Below are positions 6,551 to 14,777 of a stretch of DNA of 23,453 bases, piece after piece. The stretch is from CALBZH01 sp964538515. GTDB taxonomy: Bacteria; Desulfobacterota; Syntrophobacteria; Syntrophobacterales; Syntrophobacteraceae. Made by a program: the position numbers and the translations under genes. Below the pieces are notes generated by a model. The model was given only the letters and a program-made list of their open reading frames with translations. It had not been told where the DNA came from and did not search any database. The number at the start of each line of letters is the position of its first letter. The stretch's first letter is position 1. The stretch spans positions 1 through 23,453 of the forward strand of contig CAZIEW010000082.1 of the NCBI GenBank assembly GCA_964538515.1, in the 5' to 3' direction.

Positions 6551-7759
6551 GTGGAAAAGACTCTCATTTTGACGGGAAATCAAGCAGCAGCTCTGGCAGC
6601 CAAGCTGTGCCGTGTTCAGGTGATCGCTGCGTATCCGATCACACCCCAGTCCAAAATCCCGGAAGTCCTCTCGGAATACGTCGAAAAGAAGGAGCTCCAG
6701 GCGGAATTTGTACGCGTGGAGAGCGAGCATTCCGCCCTGGGCGTCTGTATCTCGGCCTCGCTCGTTGGGGCACGGGTCTTCACGGCCACGGCCGCTAACG
6801 GACTGGCGTACATGCATGAGCAATTGCACTGGGCCGCTGGGGCGAGACTTCCCATTGTCATGCCCGTGACCAACCGCGGAGTCGGAGCACCCTGGACGAT
6901 CCTCAACGACATGCAGGATTCCATCGCCCAGCGCGACACGGGCTGGATCCAGTTCTACTGCATGAACAACCAGGAAGTCCTGGATCTGGTCATCTTGGCC
7001 TACAAGGTGGCCGAGCAGCTTCTCATCCCAGTGATGGTGTGCTTCGACGGGTTCCGACTCTCTCACACGATGATGCCGGTGGACGTTCCTCCTCAGGAGG
7101 AAGTGGACGCCTTCCTCCCCCCCTACGCGCCTCGTTACACCCTGGATCCTGATCGACCCGTCAACATCAACCCCGTCGTCATGGGGGATCCCATTCCGGA
7201 TGGAGATGGCATTCTCTCGCCGAGTTACATGGGCTTTCGCCACAGACTCCAGGAACAGCACGAAATGGCCTTCCCCGTAATCGCGGAAGCCGGGAGAGCC
7301 TACGCTGAGGCGTTCGGCAGGTCGTATGCGGAGCCCCTTTTCCACTACTGTACGGAAGATGCGGAGATTCTGTGTGTCACGATGGGATCTCTTGCTAGCG
7401 AAGCGACCGAGGCTGTGGATGTGATGCGAGACGAAGGCTTGAAGGCCGGTCTGATCGGTGTCCGCGTTTTTCGCCCGTTCCCTGCGGTGCAACTGGCTCG
7501 GGCCGTGTCGCGCGCGCAGACGATCGTCGTTATGGAAAAGGCCATCAGCTATGGCTATGAAGGGGCTTTGGCGACCGAGCTCAAGGCCGCCCTGTTCAGC
7601 TTCAACGGAAACCGGCCCGGAGTCTACAATTTCATATTTGGGCTGGGTGGCAAGGATGTGAAGCCCGCCGACTTAGTAGAGTCCGTTCGTGAGTCCCTTG
7701 ACCTTGGGGAAAAGGGGATTCCTCATGAGCATCCCCGTTGGTTCGGATATGGCATTTGA
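6551..7759 (+). CDS. porA: Pyruvate:ferredoxin oxidoreductase, alpha subunit
   Basis: This is the alpha subunit (about 402 residues from GTG 6551) of a four-subunit-type 2-oxoacid:ferredoxin oxidoreductase, which converts pyruvate and CoA to acetyl-CoA and CO2 while reducing ferredoxin, or the reverse. Residues about 24-34 read VIAAYPITPQS, the domain I motif with the substrate-contacting Thr at about 31. FVRVESEHSALG and GARVFTATAANGLAYMHE follow, then NRGVGAPW and a C-terminal domain II (VTMGSLASEA, GVRVFRPFP). The GTG is preferred because it places the conserved YPITP at the family's usual position and has AAAGGA (6535-6540) upstream. In-frame TTG 6458 and ATG 6506 would add an unconserved leader. 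It is followed by porB after 63 bases. Gamma and delta subunit genes are not adjacent. Another 2-oxoacid specificity is possible. Confidence 0.92.
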   Translation: MEKTLILTGNQAAALAAKLCRVQVIAAYPITPQSKIPEVLSEYVEKKELQAEFVRVESEHSALGVCISASLVGARVFTATAANGLAYMHEQLHWAAGARLPIVMPVTNRGVGAPWTILNDMQDSIAQRDTGWIQFYCMNNQEVLDLVILAYKVAEQLLIPVMVCFDGFRLSHTMMPVDVPPQEEVDAFLPPYAPRYTLDPDRPVNINPVVMGDPIPDGDGILSPSYMGFRHRLQEQHEMAFPVIAEAGRAYAEAFGRSYAEPLFHYCTEDAEILCVTMGSLASEATEAVDVMRDEGLKAGLIGVRVFRPFPAVQLARAVSRAQTIVVMEKAISYGYEGALATELKAALFSFNGNRPGVYNFIFGLGGKDVKPADLVESVRESLDLGEKGIPHEHPRWFGYGI

Positions 7760-7822
7760 TTCAATAGAGCAAGGGTCAGGCTTTCTCCAGCCGCCCGTCG
7801 TAGAAAGGAATCCGAGCTCATC

Positions 7823-8722
7823 ATGTCCACCACCATTATGGATCTTCCCGACCAGGAATACATCCTGCCCGGCACCAGAACCTGCGCCGGGTGCGGTTTG
7901 CCCATAGCGTATCGATACATCCTGAAGGCACTGGGACCTAAGACCATCGTGACCCTTCCCGCGTGCTGCCTCACCATCTTGCACGGAATCTATCCCAAGA
8001 CTCCCATCGCGGTAAATGCCGTGAACAACACGTTCGCAAGCACGGCCGCTTCGGCGTCGGGGCTCGTTGCGGGGCTCAAGGCAACTGGCCGTGATGACTA
8101 TACGGTGCTTGCCATGGCGGGAGACGGCGGAACATTCGACATGGGTATCCAGGCCCTCAGCGGGGCAGCAGAGCGCGAGACCGATTTCATCTACGTGTGC
8201 TATGACAACGAGGCCTATATGAATACCGGCGTCCAGCGCTCGAGCGCGACTCCAACCGGCGCCGTGACCACCACCACTCCGGTTCTCCCCAAGGAGCAGC
8301 CCAAGAAGGATTTCATCCGAATCATGGAGGCCCATCACCCAAAGTACCTCGCCACGGCCAGCTCATCCTATCCGGGCGATCTTTACAACAAGTTCGTACG
8401 GGCCAAGGAAATCCGAGGAACACGTTTCATCTACCTGGCCATTCCCTGCCCGCCGGGGTGGGGGTTTCCAACTAAAGACACCGTTACGGTCGGTCGACTT
8501 GCCGTGGAATCGGGGATCGTGATTCTCTTTGAGGTGGACGAGGGCGTCTACAAGCTCACGGGAAAGAGCCTCAGTATGGCACGAAGCGGGCGTAAACGAC
8601 CGGTGGATGAGTACCTGAAGATTCAGGGCCGGTTCAAGCGGATGACCCCGGAAGACCTCACGAGCTTTCAACGCCAAGTTGACGAGCAGTGGGAACGAGC
8701 GATCAAGAAGGCTGGACTCTAA
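7823..8722 (+). CDS. porB: Pyruvate:ferredoxin oxidoreductase, beta subunit
   Basis: This 299-residue thiamine-diphosphate subunit works with PorA. The N-terminal GTRTCAGCGLP gives Cys21 and Cys24. Cys48/49 (LPACCL) and a later Cys in AIPCPPGWGF supply the remaining likely ligands of the proximal [4Fe-4S] cluster. The TPP/Mg2+ motif is GDGGTFDMGIQAL followed by YDNEAYMNTGVQRS, typical of PorB. AAAGGA lies 13 bases before the ATG, with a nearer GAG, so the ribosome site is mediocre. It is the last gene of the rightward unit and ends seven bases before a bidirectional hairpin that separates it from convergent fabH. There are no signs of truncation. Confidence 0.93.
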   Translation: MSTTIMDLPDQEYILPGTRTCAGCGLPIAYRYILKALGPKTIVTLPACCLTILHGIYPKTPIAVNAVNNTFASTAASASGLVAGLKATGRDDYTVLAMAGDGGTFDMGIQALSGAAERETDFIYVCYDNEAYMNTGVQRSSATPTGAVTTTTPVLPKEQPKKDFIRIMEAHHPKYLATASSSYPGDLYNKFVRAKEIRGTRFIYLAIPCPPGWGFPTKDTVTVGRLAVESGIVILFEVDEGVYKLTGKSLSMARSGRKRPVDEYLKIQGRFKRMTPEDLTSFQRQVDEQWERAIKKAGL

Positions 8723-8728
8723 TCGTAA

Positions 8729-8772
8729 CCGGCGGGTTGTCTCAAGCGCTCATGGCTTCAGAAACCCGCCGG
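8729..8772. terminator. Bidirectional hairpin terminator between porB and fabH
   Basis: The 10-base perfect inverted repeat CCGGCGGGTT / AACCCGCCGG (8729-8738, 8763-8772) fills most of the 59-base gap between two convergent stop codons. The loop is 24 bases. U-tracts are absent on both sides, but the position strongly suggests it ends transcription from both directions. Confidence 0.65.
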
Positions 8773-8781
8773 CCCCACCCC

Positions 8782-9780
8782 TTACTCCCACCAGCGCAGC
8801 AGGACACTTCCCCAGGTAAAGCCCGCTCCGAAAGCGGACATTACGATGTTGTCGCCTTTCTTCACACGTTTGTTTTCCTGGATGATCTCATAGAGACACA
8901 GCGGAATCGTGGCGGCGGTCGTGTTGGCGTAACGGTCGATGTTGATCACGACCTTGCTCATTTCGATTCCCATTCGGTTGGCGCTGGCCTCGATGATTCT
9001 GAAATTGGCCTGATGGGGAACGAAATAGGCGATGTCTTTCCCCTCGAGGCCGTTCCTTTCCATGATCTGGACCGACACATTGGCCATCTCGGTTACCGCG
9101 AACTTAAAGACCTGCTTTCCTTCCTGATAGACGTAATGCTCCTTGTTCTGAACCGTCTCGAAGCTCGCAGGCTTCCGACTTCCGCCGGCCTTCATGTGCA
9201 GATGGGCCCCACCGGCCCCATTGATCCGCTGGACATAGTCCAGAAGACCGTAGCCATCCTCGGGACATGGCTCCAGCAGGACAGCCGCAGCAGCGTCCCC
9301 GAAAAGCACGCAGGTGTTTCGATCCGTGTAATCCATGATGCTGCTCATCACGTCGCTGCCGATGACGAGGACCTTGCTATACCGCCCGGACTCGATCATC
9401 TGGGCGCCAGTCGTGAGTGAAAAGACAAACCCTGAGCAGCCCGCGGAAACGTCGAACCCCCACGCTTTGCTCGCCCCGAGCTGGTCCTGGACCAAACAGG
9501 CCACGGATGGAAAGAACATGTCCGGCGTCACGGTGCCGACCACGATGGCATCGATCTCGTCCGAACCGACGCCGGCATTTTCCAGGCACTCTCTGGCCGC
9601 CCGAACCGCCATGTACGAATTGCCCAGGCCCTTCTCAAGAATCCGGCGCTCGCGAATCCCGGTACGCGAGACGATCCACTCATCGTTGGTATCCACCATC
9701 TTTTCGAGGTCCTGATTGGTCAGCCGCCGCTCAGGCAGAAACCGACCCACTGATCGGATGTATGCGGTTCGAACCGGCAT
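8782..9780 (-). CDS. fabH: Beta-ketoacyl-ACP synthase III (FabH)
   Basis: This 332-residue thiolase-fold enzyme condenses acetyl-CoA with malonyl-ACP to start type II fatty acid synthesis. The catalytic triad is visible: Cys115 in DVSAGCSGF, His256 in VPHQANFRI and Asn286 in RYANTTAATIP. The N-terminal DTNDEWIVSRTGIRERR and the terminal GAGFTWGSVLLRW are also standard. AAGGAG lies seven bases before the ATG. It is 27 bases downstream of the SDR gene on the same strand, so the two are probably cotranscribed, which suggests a related acyl substrate. It is not next to other fab genes (fabD, fabG, acpP), so it may be a second copy or serve a specialised primer. Confidence 0.94.
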   Translation of the reverse strand: MPVRTAYIRSVGRFLPERRLTNQDLEKMVDTNDEWIVSRTGIRERRILEKGLGNSYMAVRAARECLENAGVGSDEIDAIVVGTVTPDMFFPSVACLVQDQLGASKAWGFDVSAGCSGFVFSLTTGAQMIESGRYSKVLVIGSDVMSSIMDYTDRNTCVLFGDAAAAVLLEPCPEDGYGLLDYVQRINGAGGAHLHMKAGGSRKPASFETVQNKEHYVYQEGKQVFKFAVTEMANVSVQIMERNGLEGKDIAYFVPHQANFRIIEASANRMGIEMSKVVINIDRYANTTAATIPLCLYEIIQENKRVKKGDNIVMSAFGAGFTWGSVLLRWWE

Positions 9781-9807
9781 GTGAAGACTCCTTTTCAGTC
9801 CTGTTCC

Positions 9808-10599
9808 TTACATGATCCCCCGATAGTAGCCCCCATCGATCTGGATGGAGGCTCCCGTAATATAGCTCGCACGCTCGGAAGCGAGGAACGTGACGAGCGC
9901 AGAGAACTCCTCAACCGTCCCCAACCGTCCCATCGGCACAGAGGATTCCCATCGCTTGATGATCGCCTCGGGTGTTGTGCCTTCCTTCTCGGCCGTAACG
10001 ACGGCAAGCGACCGGACGCGCTCCGTCATCGTATACCCGGGACACACATTGTTGACGGTGATGTTGTAAGGCGCCAGCTCGTTCGATAAGGTCTTGGCCA
10101 TGCCCACCACGCCCGAGCGGACCGTGTTAGAGAGGATCAAACCGTCGATCGGCTGCTTGACTGCGATCGAGGTCATGTTGACAATTCGTCCCCAGCGCTT
10201 CTCAATCATTGTTGGCACAACTTCCCGAGTCATGATGATCGTGCTCATGAGATTCAGACGCACGCCGAACATCCACAGGTCGTCGTCGATCTCGAGGAAG
10301 GTGCGAGAGGGTGGCCCTCCCGCGTTGTTGACCAAGATGTCCACAGTCCCGAAGTGCCCAATGCCTTGCCGCACGAAATTCCTTGCCTGATCTGCATTGG
10401 TGAGATCGGCCGGGATTCCGATGATCTCCCCACCGGTTGCCGCTTTGATCTCTTCGACGGCGGCGGGCAGCTCGGGATCATCCAATGCACAAATGGCGAG
10501 CTTCGCCCCCTCGCGGCTCATCTCCAGAGCCACCGCCTTCCCCAAGCCCTGGCTTCCACCGGCGATAAATGCCACTTTACCCTGCAATCCCATATCCAT
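9808..10599 (-). CDS. SDR family oxidoreductase with atypical active site
   Basis: This is a 263-residue classical-length short-chain dehydrogenase/reductase. The cofactor motif GGSQGLG (about 14-20), the structural NNAG (91-94), the NMTS strand (141-144) and the NNVCPGYTMTERV segment are all present. The catalytic YxxxK is missing. Thirteen residues after Ser144 there is Ser157 in place of Tyr, and four later Arg161 in place of Lys, within ILSNTVRSGVVG. Several SDR subgroups carry a similar LSN-x-x-R segment, so this is a lineage trait and not a local mutation. Substrate is unknown; FabG-like naming would be misleading. The ATG at 10599 has AGGAG six bases upstream. A longer frame reaching to 10896 would overlap trmN6 and lacks support. 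It sits 27 bases before fabH. Confidence 0.88.
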   Translation of the reverse strand: MDMGLQGKVAFIAGGSQGLGKAVALEMSREGAKLAICALDDPELPAAVEEIKAATGGEIIGIPADLTNADQARNFVRQGIGHFGTVDILVNNAGGPPSRTFLEIDDDLWMFGVRLNLMSTIIMTREVVPTMIEKRWGRIVNMTSIAVKQPIDGLILSNTVRSGVVGMAKTLSNELAPYNITVNNVCPGYTMTERVRSLAVVTAEKEGTTPEAIIKRWESSVPMGRLGTVEEFSALVTFLASERASYITGASIQIDGGYYRGIM

Positions 10600-10702
10600 A
10601 GCGAGCTCCTTGTCTGAATCGGACATCACATCGCCCCCGCAACCGCGAGAGCTCCAGAAAGCATTTCCAAGCGAGCCAGGCAGCACTCCATCCGCCAATG
10701 CA

Positions 10703-11425
10703 TCAGGATTTGTAGAGCGCCTCCATCGCCTCCGTATAGACTCCCGGCTCCCGGTAAATGAAGAAGGGCGGATTGATCTTGAGCTCCTCGCCACCGCCTT
10801 TGAGACACTGAAGGTGCACCAGCCGGCCTTGATCCGCGGGATTGGAGAAGACCACCGTGAGCTCTTTGGGGCTGAAGCCGCGGCTGCGGGCTTCAACGAT
10901 CAAATGGTCCAAGCGCGAGGCGGGATAGACGATGGCCAGCCTTCCTTTTGGGGGAAGGAGATACGATGCGGCGGCGATCACGTCGCCGACCGACCCTTCC
11001 AGCTCGTGTCGTGCGACAGCCTTTTCATCCTTTGGGTTGATTCGACCCGAATGGACACGTCGGTAGGGGGGGTTGCTCACAACCAGATCCACGGATCCGG
11101 CAGCGATGTGTCCACTCACATTCAGATGTCGATAATCGGCCTCCAGGATGCGGATTCTGTCCTCGAACCCGTTGATCTGCACGTTTTCACGCGCGAGGAA
11201 TGCCAGGTCCGCCTGCAGCTCGATGCCGGTCAGCAGCCTTCCCTGCCGCCGATAGGCCATGAGGAGAAGCACCACCCCGCAGCCGGTCCCCAGATCGACG
11301 ACACGGTCCCGCGGTCGGACGCGCGTGAGGCCGGCAAGGAGGATGGCGTCCACGGAAAACCGATAGCCCCCGGACTCCTGAAGGACCGTGAGCCGCCCGT
11401 CGAAGAGCGCATCTCGTGTCTTCAA
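10703..11425 (-). CDS. TrmN6-like tRNA1(Val) A37 N6-methyltransferase
   Basis: This 240-residue class I SAM-dependent methyltransferase has motif I VVDLGTGCGVV (about 42-52), the acidic IEL at motif II, and the N6-adenine catalytic motif NPPY (118-121) in VVSNPPYRR. The N-terminal RFSVDAILLAGL is characteristic of the YfiC/TrmN6 group, which methylates A37 of tRNA1(Val). The start is probably TTG at 11423-11425, because no ATG or GTG fits before the conserved region. It begins six bases after the DUF1015 stop codon, consistent with translational coupling. The exact RNA target is inferred from family only. A related free-standing N6-adenine methylase is the alternative. Confidence 0.85.
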   Translation of the reverse strand: MKTRDALFDGRLTVLQESGGYRFSVDAILLAGLTRVRPRDRVVDLGTGCGVVLLLMAYRRQGRLLTGIELQADLAFLARENVQINGFEDRIRILEADYRHLNVSGHIAAGSVDLVVSNPPYRRVHSGRINPKDEKAVARHELEGSVGDVIAAASYLLPPKGRLAIVYPASRLDHLIVEARSRGFSPKELTVVFSNPADQGRLVHLQCLKGGGEELKINPPFFIYREPGVYTEAMEALYKS

Positions 11426-11431
11426 GGGACT

Positions 11432-12778
11432 CTACCAGACCATCTCTTCGTCGGCCGGCAACGGATTGATCACCAGACCGCTTCCGACTTTGGGATAAAA
11501 GTAGGTGGCCTTATGAGGCATGATCAAGCCGGCGTTCGCCACCTCCTGCACCTGTTCGATGCGGGTTCCATTAATGAAAAAACCGGCGTCATACGTCCCG
11601 CCCTGAACCTGCGCCAGCGCTTCCCCGAGATCGTGCTTGAAATGGATGTTGTTCTCGTTGGCCAGAAAGGACTCCGAAAGGCCCATCAGGCGCCTGAGCA
11701 GCACGTGGTCCAAAACGACGACATCGAGCGTCCGCAGCACCTCGGGCACGCCGACGCTTTCAAGATAGTCCCGCACCGGATGTGTCTTGGCTTTAAGCAG
11801 GTAAAGAGCGCTTCCGCTCCGATGGGCGAACCCGAAAATGGTCTCCTTCTGCTCCCCATAAGCTCTCAAGGCTTCGCGCCAGGCCCCAATCCCTGACTCC
11901 GAAGCCACATAAGGCATCACGTCGAAGAAGGCGTCCACGGATTGAAGAATGACGTCGGGCTTGATGGCATCAAGATTTCGCAGGAGCCGGTGGGTCGGTA
12001 GAATGGTGAGTCCACCCTGGTTGAGGTTCGAGAGATACATCATCACGTACTCGTAAGGCGCCTTTTCTCGGATACTTCCGGCTTGGGCCCGTTGTATCCC
12101 TCGATACGTCAGCGCCGTCTCGTAGCGATGGTGCCCGTCGGCGATGAAGATGGCCTTATCCAGCATCAGATGTGACACATCTCGAAGAATATCCCAATGG
12201 TCGACCGGCCAGAGCCTGTGCTCCATCCCGGCCCGATCCCGAAACTTCATGGCGGGCTCGGACTGCACACCCTGCTTCAAAGCTCGGTGCACGGTCTCCC
12301 CCGGATCCGAATAGAGGGCAAAGATGGGGCTCAAATTCGCATGACAGGTCATCATCAGTCCCAGCCGTTCATCTTTGACCGCCTGGAACGTCCTTTCATG
12401 GGGCTTGACACCGCCGGAGCTGAAATCCTCCAGCCGCAGGGCGCAGATGAAACCGCATCGGGTTTGGGGCGGCATTGAAGGAAGCGAATAGTCCAATTCA
12501 TAATAGTAGAGAGCCGGTTTGGGGTCGCGAAGCAGAATTTCGCTTTCCTGCCATTGGCGCAAGTACTGAGCCGCGCGGGTGTGGGGGTTGTCACGATCGT
12601 TGTCCCGGGACGTTGACTCCCCCAGCTCGATGCGGATCATGTTATGGGGACTGGCTGTATGAAAGGCTTGCTGTTCGGCAGGAGAAATCACGTCATACGG
12701 TGGGATCACCACCGAGCTGAGGTCGGAGATTTTCGACAGATTGTAGCGAAGCCCGCGGAATGGGGCAATTTGAGCCAT
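11432..12778 (-). CDS. DUF1015 family protein, function unknown
   Basis: This 448-residue cytoplasmic protein belongs to the widespread DUF1015 family. Typical features are the opening MAQIAPFRGLRYN, VVIPPYDVIS (about 23-32), GVKPHERTF (about 123-131), ANLSPIFALY and the strongly conserved DGHHRYETAL (214-223). The last motif resembles the Gly-x-Arg signature of ParB/sulfiredoxin-fold nucleotide-binding proteins, so an NTP-dependent role is possible; this is inference. The ATG at 12778 has AAAGGA ten bases upstream. The frame extends further upstream without support. Downstream, trmN6 starts six bases after its stop. In other genomes the family is often near serine biosynthesis genes, but none is present here. 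Confidence 0.85.
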   Translation of the reverse strand: MAQIAPFRGLRYNLSKISDLSSVVIPPYDVISPAEQQAFHTASPHNMIRIELGESTSRDNDRDNPHTRAAQYLRQWQESEILLRDPKPALYYYELDYSLPSMPPQTRCGFICALRLEDFSSGGVKPHERTFQAVKDERLGLMMTCHANLSPIFALYSDPGETVHRALKQGVQSEPAMKFRDRAGMEHRLWPVDHWDILRDVSHLMLDKAIFIADGHHRYETALTYRGIQRAQAGSIREKAPYEYVMMYLSNLNQGGLTILPTHRLLRNLDAIKPDVILQSVDAFFDVMPYVASESGIGAWREALRAYGEQKETIFGFAHRSGSALYLLKAKTHPVRDYLESVGVPEVLRTLDVVVLDHVLLRRLMGLSESFLANENNIHFKHDLGEALAQVQGGTYDAGFFINGTRIEQVQEVANAGLIMPHKATYFYPKVGSGLVINPLPADEEMVW

Positions 12779-12942
12779 AGCAGGAGATTCCTTTCTGATA
12801 GCGCACATTGAAAACGGCAATGAGGCGGCGGGGATCCATTCGCAGCGGATCCACCCGGCGGGTTTTCTTGCTAGCATAGCTGCAGGCATTTTACAAGCTG
12901 GTCCACCGCGCCGAGATCGCTGGGGAAGTCCGCTTCTAATCT

Positions 12943-14679
12943 TCAGGGCTCCGAGAACAGGAAGTAGCCAGTGACCTTGGGGTCGGGAGAGCTGTCAGCG
13001 GAAAAGGATCCCATTTCCTCCGCATACTTCTGGAACAGGGGCTCCAAATAGGCAAGCGCAGCCTTCTTCTGAGAGTCTCGAGACGTCCTGGCCTCCACCC
13101 TCGTGCGGATGACCGCCTCCAGCGTCTTCGGGTCGAGGGCTTTGACCTGAGCCGCCCACGGTCTTGGATCCAAAGGCAGCACGGACCAATCGCCCGATTC
13201 CATGGACCGAAACGCCGCGGTCCAGACCAGACTCCCGACCGTCACGTCTTCGATTTCCCGGATTTGCCCTTCCTGCCACAGTCGCCACTGCCAGACGTCC
13301 GTCTGATTGATACCGCAGAGATCCATGAGGTACCCCCCCGCCGCAATCGCATCGACAGCCTGTTTCGCTCGTTTGACATCCGCAAGCGTCTTGATGAGGC
13401 CTTCGCAAGGCCCCTTGAGCAGGAGCGCGTCGGAAGCCACGAGGCGCGGTGTCTTCTCCAGCAGATGCTCCGCAACGGCATACCAGGGCTCGTCGAGCAC
13501 ATTGACTCCGCCCGGCCAACGAGCGATATACCCACTTCGGATCACACGATGGAGACCTTGCCGTATCCTCCCCACCGCCTCGTGACCGCGGCGAAAGAGA
13601 TCTTCCAGGTAGATTTCCGAGAGCTCTTGAGCACCGGTCTGAACATCGCCATGGGAGACCGTTTCGAGACCGAGGCCTACCCAGGCGATTGACTTCTGGA
13701 CCGCCAGATGAAGGGATTGCGGGCTCTCCGACGACAAACCGTCAGCGACCATGACTTTGTTCGCGATGCTGGCCAGCTCGAGACGCAAGGTGTCCAGCAA
13801 CGCCGGCTCCTCCACCAACTGAAGGGCACGATGGAGGAAATCCCCCTCGGAGACAAGGCTCAAAGCGAACGAAGGGGCAGAGGTCTCCAGGTCCGCCACA
13901 TGAGCCCGTCTCCGGATACCCGGACTACGGCTGCCGAGGGCGCCATAAATGCTTATAGCATCGTAATAATCGGGTATGGCGTGGTCTTCCAGCCGCCCCC
14001 GATGAAAGCGGTAGGCGTCTTCTTCGACTTCCGCCTCCAGACTCCACAGCACGTGGTTCAGGAGCTCCCGATAGAACCCTTGGTTCACCTCGAAAAGCAG
14101 CTGAAGAATGCGCTCGATCAGGGCTTCATACTGCGGATACTGAGCCCCCCAGTAATACTGATCGTCCAGGGTGTTGGGAGGAAGCGTTTCCCGGGCTTCC
14201 AGCGGGTCCAGGTCTTCTTGGATGAGCGAGACCCGAGTCCACTTCTTGAACAGGCTGACCAGAAGCTCGAAATCCGTCTGATACAGCCACTCGAGAAGCT
14301 TCTTCGTGCTTGCCCCTTGCAGCCGCTCCAGCCACTGAAGAGCCTTGGCGGGAGCCAGGCTTTCTTTCTGCCACCACTCCACATCGAAGATGAGATTCAG
14401 CTGTTCGATCTTCGCGAGGGCCAGAAGCGGCAGAGAGTCGTCCGGCCCGATTTGCATGACCGTGAAGAAGAAGTCCTCGGCGGGCATCGCGGCGACCGCG
14501 GCCTCCGGATCCCGGCACTTGAGAATGAGCTCGAGCCTTTCTCGGGGGGCCATTTGCATGAGAAACGGCGCCAAGGCACGAGCGGGAAGCCCTTCCAGAT
14601 CCTGCTGCTCAGTGCTGTTAGTCTCCTGATTCATTGCCTGCCTCTTCGCTGTGGTTAGACGGGAAGATGCTTGCCGCAA
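12943..14679 (-). CDS. DUF6178 family protein, function unknown
   Basis: This is a large (578-residue) soluble protein that I recognise as DUF6178, a family I associate with Desulfobacterota. It has no signal peptide, membrane segment or known catalytic motif. The N-terminal part contains repeated leucine-rich acidic helices (LPARALAPFLMQMAPRERL, LLALAKIEQL, WLERLQGAS) that look alpha-solenoid-like, and the sequence is rich in Leu, Glu and Trp. The TTG at 14677-14679 is chosen because a perfect AGGAGG lies seven bases upstream (14687-14692). The in-frame ATG at 14634 with GAGG upstream is a good second choice and gives 563 residues. It heads the minus-strand run toward DUF1015, 164 bases downstream, and diverges from the permease genes. 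No function should be assigned. Confidence 0.82.
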   Translation of the reverse strand: MRQASSRLTTAKRQAMNQETNSTEQQDLEGLPARALAPFLMQMAPRERLELILKCRDPEAAVAAMPAEDFFFTVMQIGPDDSLPLLALAKIEQLNLIFDVEWWQKESLAPAKALQWLERLQGASTKKLLEWLYQTDFELLVSLFKKWTRVSLIQEDLDPLEARETLPPNTLDDQYYWGAQYPQYEALIERILQLLFEVNQGFYRELLNHVLWSLEAEVEEDAYRFHRGRLEDHAIPDYYDAISIYGALGSRSPGIRRRAHVADLETSAPSFALSLVSEGDFLHRALQLVEEPALLDTLRLELASIANKVMVADGLSSESPQSLHLAVQKSIAWVGLGLETVSHGDVQTGAQELSEIYLEDLFRRGHEAVGRIRQGLHRVIRSGYIARWPGGVNVLDEPWYAVAEHLLEKTPRLVASDALLLKGPCEGLIKTLADVKRAKQAVDAIAAGGYLMDLCGINQTDVWQWRLWQEGQIREIEDVTVGSLVWTAAFRSMESGDWSVLPLDPRPWAAQVKALDPKTLEAVIRTRVEARTSRDSQKKAALAYLEPLFQKYAEEMGSFSADSSPDPKVTGYFLFSEP

Positions 14680-14777
14680 TCCGCTTCCTCCTGTAAGCTG
14701 TGAGCATCTCTTCGCAGCCGAGCCCGCGGTCGGCCCGATTCTTCACATTCTGAAGATAAAGGATTTTAGCGAATACC

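Noticed and set aside
6479..7492. 337-codon open frame on the minus strand
   Set aside because: It lies entirely opposite porA. Its His/Arg-rich composition is typical of an antisense shadow.
10600..10896. N-terminal extension of the SDR
   Set aside because: The added residues are Ser/Arg-rich, overlap trmN6 and lie ahead of a well-placed AGGAG and ATG at 10599.
10397..11896. 499-codon open frame on the plus strand
   Set aside because: It runs antisense across the SDR, trmN6 and DUF1015 genes, all of which have clear family motifs. Its translation has no recognisable domain and it has no ribosome site.
13708..14658. 316-codon open frame on the plus strand
   Set aside because: It is antisense to the DUF6178 gene, without a start signal or recognisable motif.
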